A stretch of DNA of 64,000 nucleotides from an uncultured Acidobacteriota bacterium (lineage in GTDB: Bacteria > Acidobacteriota > Terriglobia > Terriglobales > Acidobacteriaceae), in NCBI GenBank assembly GCA_903873705.1, contig CAIQPK010000048.1, positions 1 through 64,000 on the forward strand, read 5' to 3'. The position numbers and the translations under genes were made by a program. Below, one piece after another: positions 60,205 through 64,000 of this stretch. Positions within the stretch are counted from its first letter, which is position 1. Every line of letters begins with the position of its first letter. Under the pieces are notes generated by a model. That model worked only from the letters and a program-made list of their open reading frames with translations, did no database searches and had not been told where the DNA came from.

Positions 60205-63200
60205 TCATGCGTGCGCCTCGTTGATGGGCTCTGCAGTCGTCGGTACGGGGTGGTCACGGCGGTGCATGACCGCGAAGAACACGGGCACAAAGGTCAGCGT
60301 ACCGAAGGTGGCCAGCAACAAGCCGCCGATGACGGCACGTCCGAGAGGGGCATTCTGCTCGCCGCCCTCGCCCAGCCCAAGGGCCATGGGCACCATGCCG
60401 ATCATCATCGCCAACGCGGTCATCACGACTGGGCGGAAGCGAGTGAAGCCCGCCGATAGCGCCGCTTCCGTCGCACTCAAACCGGACTCCAGTTGTTCCT
60501 TGGCAAACGTGACTACGAGGATGGAGTTGGCTGTCGCCACGCCGACGCACATGATGGAACCGGTAAGTGCGGGGACGCTGATGTGCGTCCCGGTGATGAA
60601 GAGCATCCACACAATTCCGGCCAGGGCTCCGGGCAGCGCCGAGATGATGATGAAGGGGTCAAGCCAGCTTTGGAAGTTGACCACGATGAGCGCATACACC
60701 AGCAGAATCGATCCAAGGAGACCGAAGGCAAGCCCCACGAAGGAGGTCTGCATCGTCTCAATCTGGCCGCGAACCGAGATGCGCGTTCCCCGCGGCATGT
60801 GCTCCTCGGCTTCTTTCTGGATCACGTCGATCTTCTTTGACACGCTGGCGAGATCGGTACCTTCTACCGCGCCATAGATATCGATCACGGGCTGTGCGTC
60901 GTAGTGGCTGACAGTTCCCTGCTCGACGCCGCGCGTGAAGGTGGCGATGTTGCCCAGGATCTGCGGATCATGCGTGGAACCGCTCGTCGAAATCGGAAAG
61001 CTCTGCAACTGCTGCAGGTTTTGTACGCCGGATTGCGGCGTGGAGACGACCACGTTGTAGCTGACGTGGTTGCGCGGATCGAGGAAGAAGGTGGGCGTCG
61101 TCTGGAAGCTGCCGCTGAGGCCGACCAGGATGTCCTGCGCCACATCGCGCTGGTTGAAGCCCACCTGCTGGGCGCGGATACGGTCAACAGCAATCGTGAA
61201 CTTGGGCAGATTGAACGGCTGCTGGATGCGCAGGTCAGTGATGCCCGCAATGTGGCTGATCTTTTCCATCATTTTTTCGGCCAGCGCATGGTTGGCTTCC
61301 AGCTTTGTGCCGGCAACCTGGATGTCCACCTGCGCGGGTAGGCCGAAGTTCAGAATCTGGCTGACCATATCAGTCGGCAGATAGTAAAAACTGGTGCCCG
61401 GAAATTGCGATATGAGCTTGTCGCGAAGTTTGTGGGTGTACTCGGCCGTGGGACGGTGGTTCTCGTTGAGCGAAACCAGGATGTCGGCATCGCCCGTGCC
61501 AATGGGAGCGGAGTTGGAGTAGGAGAGATTAACGCCCGAGTACGGCAGGCCGATGTTGTCGACGATGGCGGCCAGTTCCGAAGACGGAATTTCCTGGCGG
61601 ATAACTTCTTCGATCTCATCGCAAAGGCGCGCGGTGTCTTCAATGCGTGTGCCGGTGTGCGCGCGAACGTGCAGCTTGAACTGGCCGCCGTCAACCGAAG
61701 GAAAGAAGTCCTGACCCAGCCACGGGTAGAGCGCAACGATGGAGATTACCCAGAACGCAACAATCGTGAAGAGGAATCCCTTGCGATACTCCAGGCACAG
61801 GTTCAGCACGCCGTGATACCAGGCGCGAGTCTTTTCAAAGTAGTGCTCGAAGGTGATCTGGAAGCGCTTGAACGGATTGCGGCTGGCGCGGGCCTGGTCG
61901 GCGCGGTCGTGCTCATGGCCCTTCAGCAGATACTTTGCCATCGTGGGCACGATGGTCCGCGAGAGGAAGTAGGAGGCGAGCATGGCGAAGACCACGGCCT
62001 CTGCCAGCGGGACAAAGAGATATTTTGCCACGCCGCCAAGAAAAAACATCGGCACGAACACGATGCAGATAGCAAGGGTGGAAACGAACGCCGGCATGGC
62101 AATCTGGGCCGAGCCGTCGATGATGGCCTGCTCCACCTCCTTGCCTTCTTCAATGTTGCGATTGATATTTTCGATCGCGACGGTAGCGTCGTCGACGAGG
62201 ATGCCGACGGCAAGGGCCAGGCCGCCAAGCGTCATGATGTTGATCGTCTCGCCCAGCGCAACCAGCATCAGCAGCGAACAAATGACCGAGAGCGGGATCG
62301 AAATGGCGATGATGACGGTGGAGCGCCAGCTGCCCAGAAAGACCAGGATCATGACGGCGGTCAGGATGGCCGCAATCACCGCCTCGCGCACCACGCCGTT
62401 GATGGCGCCACGAACAAACACCGACTGGTCGGCAATGGGCTTGAGTTCGAACTCAGGCGGGAGTTGCGATTTGATGAAGGGGATAGCCGCACGGACGTTC
62501 GAGATGATGGCGAGCGTGGAGGCGTTACCGACCTTCTGCACGCTCAGCAGCGAGGAGCGCTGGCCGTCGACGCGGACAATGTTCGTCTGGGGCGGATAGC
62601 CGTCGCGGACATTGGCGACGTCGTGAACGTAAGTTGTGGAGCCGTTGATGGTGCGGATGGGCAGGTTGCCGAGCGCCTCGATCGTGGTGGGCGCGCTGTT
62701 GGTTTCCACCTGGTACTCAAAGTTGCCCATCTTCACTGTCCCGGCAGGAAGGATCAGGTTCTGCTGACCCATGGCGGCAACGACGTCCGCAGAAGACAGT
62801 CCGTACTGCTGCAGCTTCTGGGTGTTCAGGTCCACCATCACGGTGCGCGACTTGCCGCCGGCTGGAGCCCCGAGGGCCGCGCCCTGCACCGTGGCCAGGC
62901 GAAGGCGTACCGTGTTCTGGCCGTAATCGAACAACTGCTGCTCGGAGAGCCCTTTGCCGGACATCGCTAATTGCAGGATGGGAACGTTGGAAGCGTTGAA
63001 CTGCAGGACGTTGGGCGGATTGGTTCCCTGCGGAAATTGGCGCAGGACCGACTGCGCGTTCGCCGTTACCTGGGCGACGGCCTGGGTGATGTTGACGTTC
63101 GGCTGGAAATAAATCTTGACGACCGAGTTGCCGTTGACGGTCTGAGACTCGGTGTGATCGATATCGTTGACGGTGGTGGTAAGGCTGCGCTCGAAGTTGG

Positions 63201-63393
63201 TGGTGAGGCGCTCGCTGAGCTGCTCAGGGGAGAGGCCGGCGTAGCCCCAGACCACTGAAACGACAGGGATGTCGATCGTCGGAAAGATATCGACCGGGGT
63301 TCTCATTACCACTACGGGGCCCAGAATAAACAGGAGCAGGGACATCACGACGAACGTGTAGGGTCTCCTAAGGGCGAGACTGACAATCCACAT
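60205..63393 (-). CDS. RND efflux permease (HAE1/AcrB-like)
   Basis: This 1062-residue inner-membrane proton/drug antiporter has the RND fold: PTIDIPVVSVVWGYAGLSPEQ at the start, the proton-relay aspartates in ILVDDATVAIENI (helix 4, about 410), and a repeated second half (TGSIMCVGVATANSILVVTFA). It is the first gene of a permease-adaptor-channel operon. AGGAG precedes the ATG by about seven bases. Substrates are unknown; no regulator gene is adjacent in the window. Confidence 0.93.
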   Translation of the reverse strand: MWIVSLALRRPYTFVVMSLLLFILGPVVVMRTPVDIFPTIDIPVVSVVWGYAGLSPEQLSERLTTNFERSLTTTVNDIDHTESQTVNGNSVVKIYFQPNVNITQAVAQVTANAQSVLRQFPQGTNPPNVLQFNASNVPILQLAMSGKGLSEQQLFDYGQNTVRLRLATVQGAALGAPAGGKSRTVMVDLNTQKLQQYGLSSADVVAAMGQQNLILPAGTVKMGNFEYQVETNSAPTTIEALGNLPIRTINGSTTYVHDVANVRDGYPPQTNIVRVDGQRSSLLSVQKVGNASTLAIISNVRAAIPFIKSQLPPEFELKPIADQSVFVRGAINGVVREAVIAAILTAVMILVFLGSWRSTVIIAISIPLSVICSLLMLVALGETINIMTLGGLALAVGILVDDATVAIENINRNIEEGKEVEQAIIDGSAQIAMPAFVSTLAICIVFVPMFFLGGVAKYLFVPLAEAVVFAMLASYFLSRTIVPTMAKYLLKGHEHDRADQARASRNPFKRFQITFEHYFEKTRAWYHGVLNLCLEYRKGFLFTIVAFWVISIVALYPWLGQDFFPSVDGGQFKLHVRAHTGTRIEDTARLCDEIEEVIRQEIPSSELAAIVDNIGLPYSGVNLSYSNSAPIGTGDADILVSLNENHRPTAEYTHKLRDKLISQFPGTSFYYLPTDMVSQILNFGLPAQVDIQVAGTKLEANHALAEKMMEKISHIAGITDLRIQQPFNLPKFTIAVDRIRAQQVGFNQRDVAQDILVGLSGSFQTTPTFFLDPRNHVSYNVVVSTPQSGVQNLQQLQSFPISTSGSTHDPQILGNIATFTRGVEQGTVSHYDAQPVIDIYGAVEGTDLASVSKKIDVIQKEAEEHMPRGTRISVRGQIETMQTSFVGLAFGLLGSILLVYALIVVNFQSWLDPFIIISALPGALAGIVWMLFITGTHISVPALTGSIMCVGVATANSILVVTFAKEQLESGLSATEAALSAGFTRFRPVVMTALAMMIGMVPMALGLGEGGEQNAPLGRAVIGGLLLATFGTLTFVPVFFAVMHRRDHPVPTTAEPINEAHA

Positions 63394-63637
63394 CGATACT
63401 CCTCTTACCGGGCGAGCGCGTTAGCAGGGTGAACCGCGGCGACGCAGCGCGTCGCCGGACTGAAAATAGAGCTGTCAACCCTGCGTATGGGATTCTAGAC
63501 GTTGCAGGTCGCCATTCAGACCCCAAGGGTGTGCGATTTTCGGACGATCACCTCGAAGTCTCGCCAATCAAAGATATTTACCGTGACTCTGACGCCCACG
63601 CAAGCGCTTCCGACACCGAACATATCGCATTGCGAGA

Positions 63638-64000
63638 TTAATGCTCAGCGCGATTCGACAGGAGTATCCGGACGTCCCGCAGATTGTTGCCCGTGGGGCC
63701 GGTAACGATCGTGTCCCCGACCGCCGCCAGATAGGTTCCGGCATCGCAGCGGTCGAGATGAGGCTGCATGGCGAAGCCGAGTCCACGTCCCCGGGGCTGG
63801 GTCGTCGCGTCGACGACGGCGCCAGCCGCGTCGCTGTGACCATCGATGCCGTCTGTACCCGCGCTGAGAATGGTAACGTTGGGCGGCATCGCCACTGCGG
63901 CGCAGTGCAGGCAAAACTGCTGATTACGGCCGCCGACTCCGGGCGAGTCAGGCAAAAGTACTGTTACCTCACCGCCGGAAAGCAGGCAAACCCGGTCCGC
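63638..64000 (-). CDS. MOFRL-family glycerate 2-kinase, 5' part outside window
   Basis: The frame runs open from the right edge to a stop at 63638, giving the last 120 residues. CLLSGGEVTVLLPDSPGVGGRNQQF, then LSAGTDGIDGHSDAAGAVVDATT and GPTGNNLRDVRILL, is the characteristic C-terminal MOFRL domain of GckA-type glycerate kinases, which phosphorylate glycerate to 2-phosphoglycerate. The N-terminal DUF4147 domain must lie beyond base 64000. Confidence 0.9.
   Translation of the reverse strand, partial: ADRVCLLSGGEVTVLLPDSPGVGGRNQQFCLHCAAVAMPPNVTILSAGTDGIDGHSDAAGAVVDATTQPRGRGLGFAMQPHLDRCDAGTYLAAVGDTIVTGPTGNNLRDVRILLSNRAEH

Noticed and set aside
61405-62970. 521-codon plus-strand frame opposite the RND permease
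   Set aside because: Asp/Gly/Arg-rich shadow of a complete, motif-bearing permease gene.
1-64000. CRISPR arrays, tRNA or rRNA genes, insertion sequences, prophage
   Set aside because: No regularly spaced repeats, cloverleaf-like tRNA sequences, transposase or phage genes were seen on either strand.

Overview
The window is about 62% G+C by eye, densely coded, and looks chromosomal. Gene content points to a Gram-negative acidobacterium of the Terriglobales/Acidobacteriaceae type (Terriglobus, Granulicella or Edaphobacter-like). Indicators are an Oar-like TonB-dependent receptor with an N-terminal carboxypeptidase-regulatory-like domain, a DUF3617 protein, many secreted Ig-repeat proteins, a flotillin/PspA operon under an XRE regulator, a UBP zinc-finger protein, and typical acidobacterial palindromic repeats. 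This assignment is inference from gene families; there is no rRNA gene. I saw no tRNA, rRNA, CRISPR array, insertion sequence or prophage.

Layout. 1-8.6 kb: a Tat-exported M28-like hydrolase (cut by the left edge), a CysM/Mec sulfur-transfer pair, small unknowns, the 16S rRNA methyltransferases rsmI and rsmD, a membrane protein shaped like a site-2 protease but without its metal ligands, and thiL. 8.7-13.4 kb: an M23 peptidase, then an XRE regulator / NfeD-like / flotillin / PspA envelope-stress operon whose promoter holds a palindromic operator. 13.4-18.7 kb: anchored or secreted unknowns, a CocE-like hydrolase, CDGSH and UBP zinc-finger proteins, and rph. 18.7-21.8 kb: a sigma54-linked two-component operon (kinase, NtrC-type activator, and a third protein that looks like a degenerate receiver/dimerisation protein) behind an array of TCCC-N5-GGGA sites and a candidate -24/-12 promoter.

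22-34 kb: a fucose-permease-like transporter, a 970-residue secreted protein with a fully degenerate matrixin motif, outer-membrane proteins, a lactonase, a zinc alcohol dehydrogenase and a TonB-like protein. 33.9-37 kb: a same-strand run of apt, acyP, efp, a secreted unknown and trpG/pabA. 37.4-43.5 kb: the Oar-like receptor, a nine-haem cytochrome c, a reductase with a damaged Rossmann loop and a beta-barrel protein. 43.6-47.8 kb: an immunity-like unknown, trpE carrying two in-frame palindromic insertions, and a glutamate-type dehydrogenase. 47.9-55.3 kb: an Ig-repeat protein, pgsA, a lone GvpL/F protein, a YfgM-like TPR protein, nitrite/sulfite reductase, and an acid phosphatase behind a Pho-box-like repeat. 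55.3-64 kb: a KimA-type potassium transporter with a structured leader, a complete RND efflux operon, and the 3' end of a MOFRL glycerate kinase.

The points most worth pursuing are the kimA-type leader RNA (a nine-base segment exactly complementary to the ribosome-binding site), the sigma54 two-component locus with its decoy-like third gene, and the palindromic elements inserted in frame in trpE.
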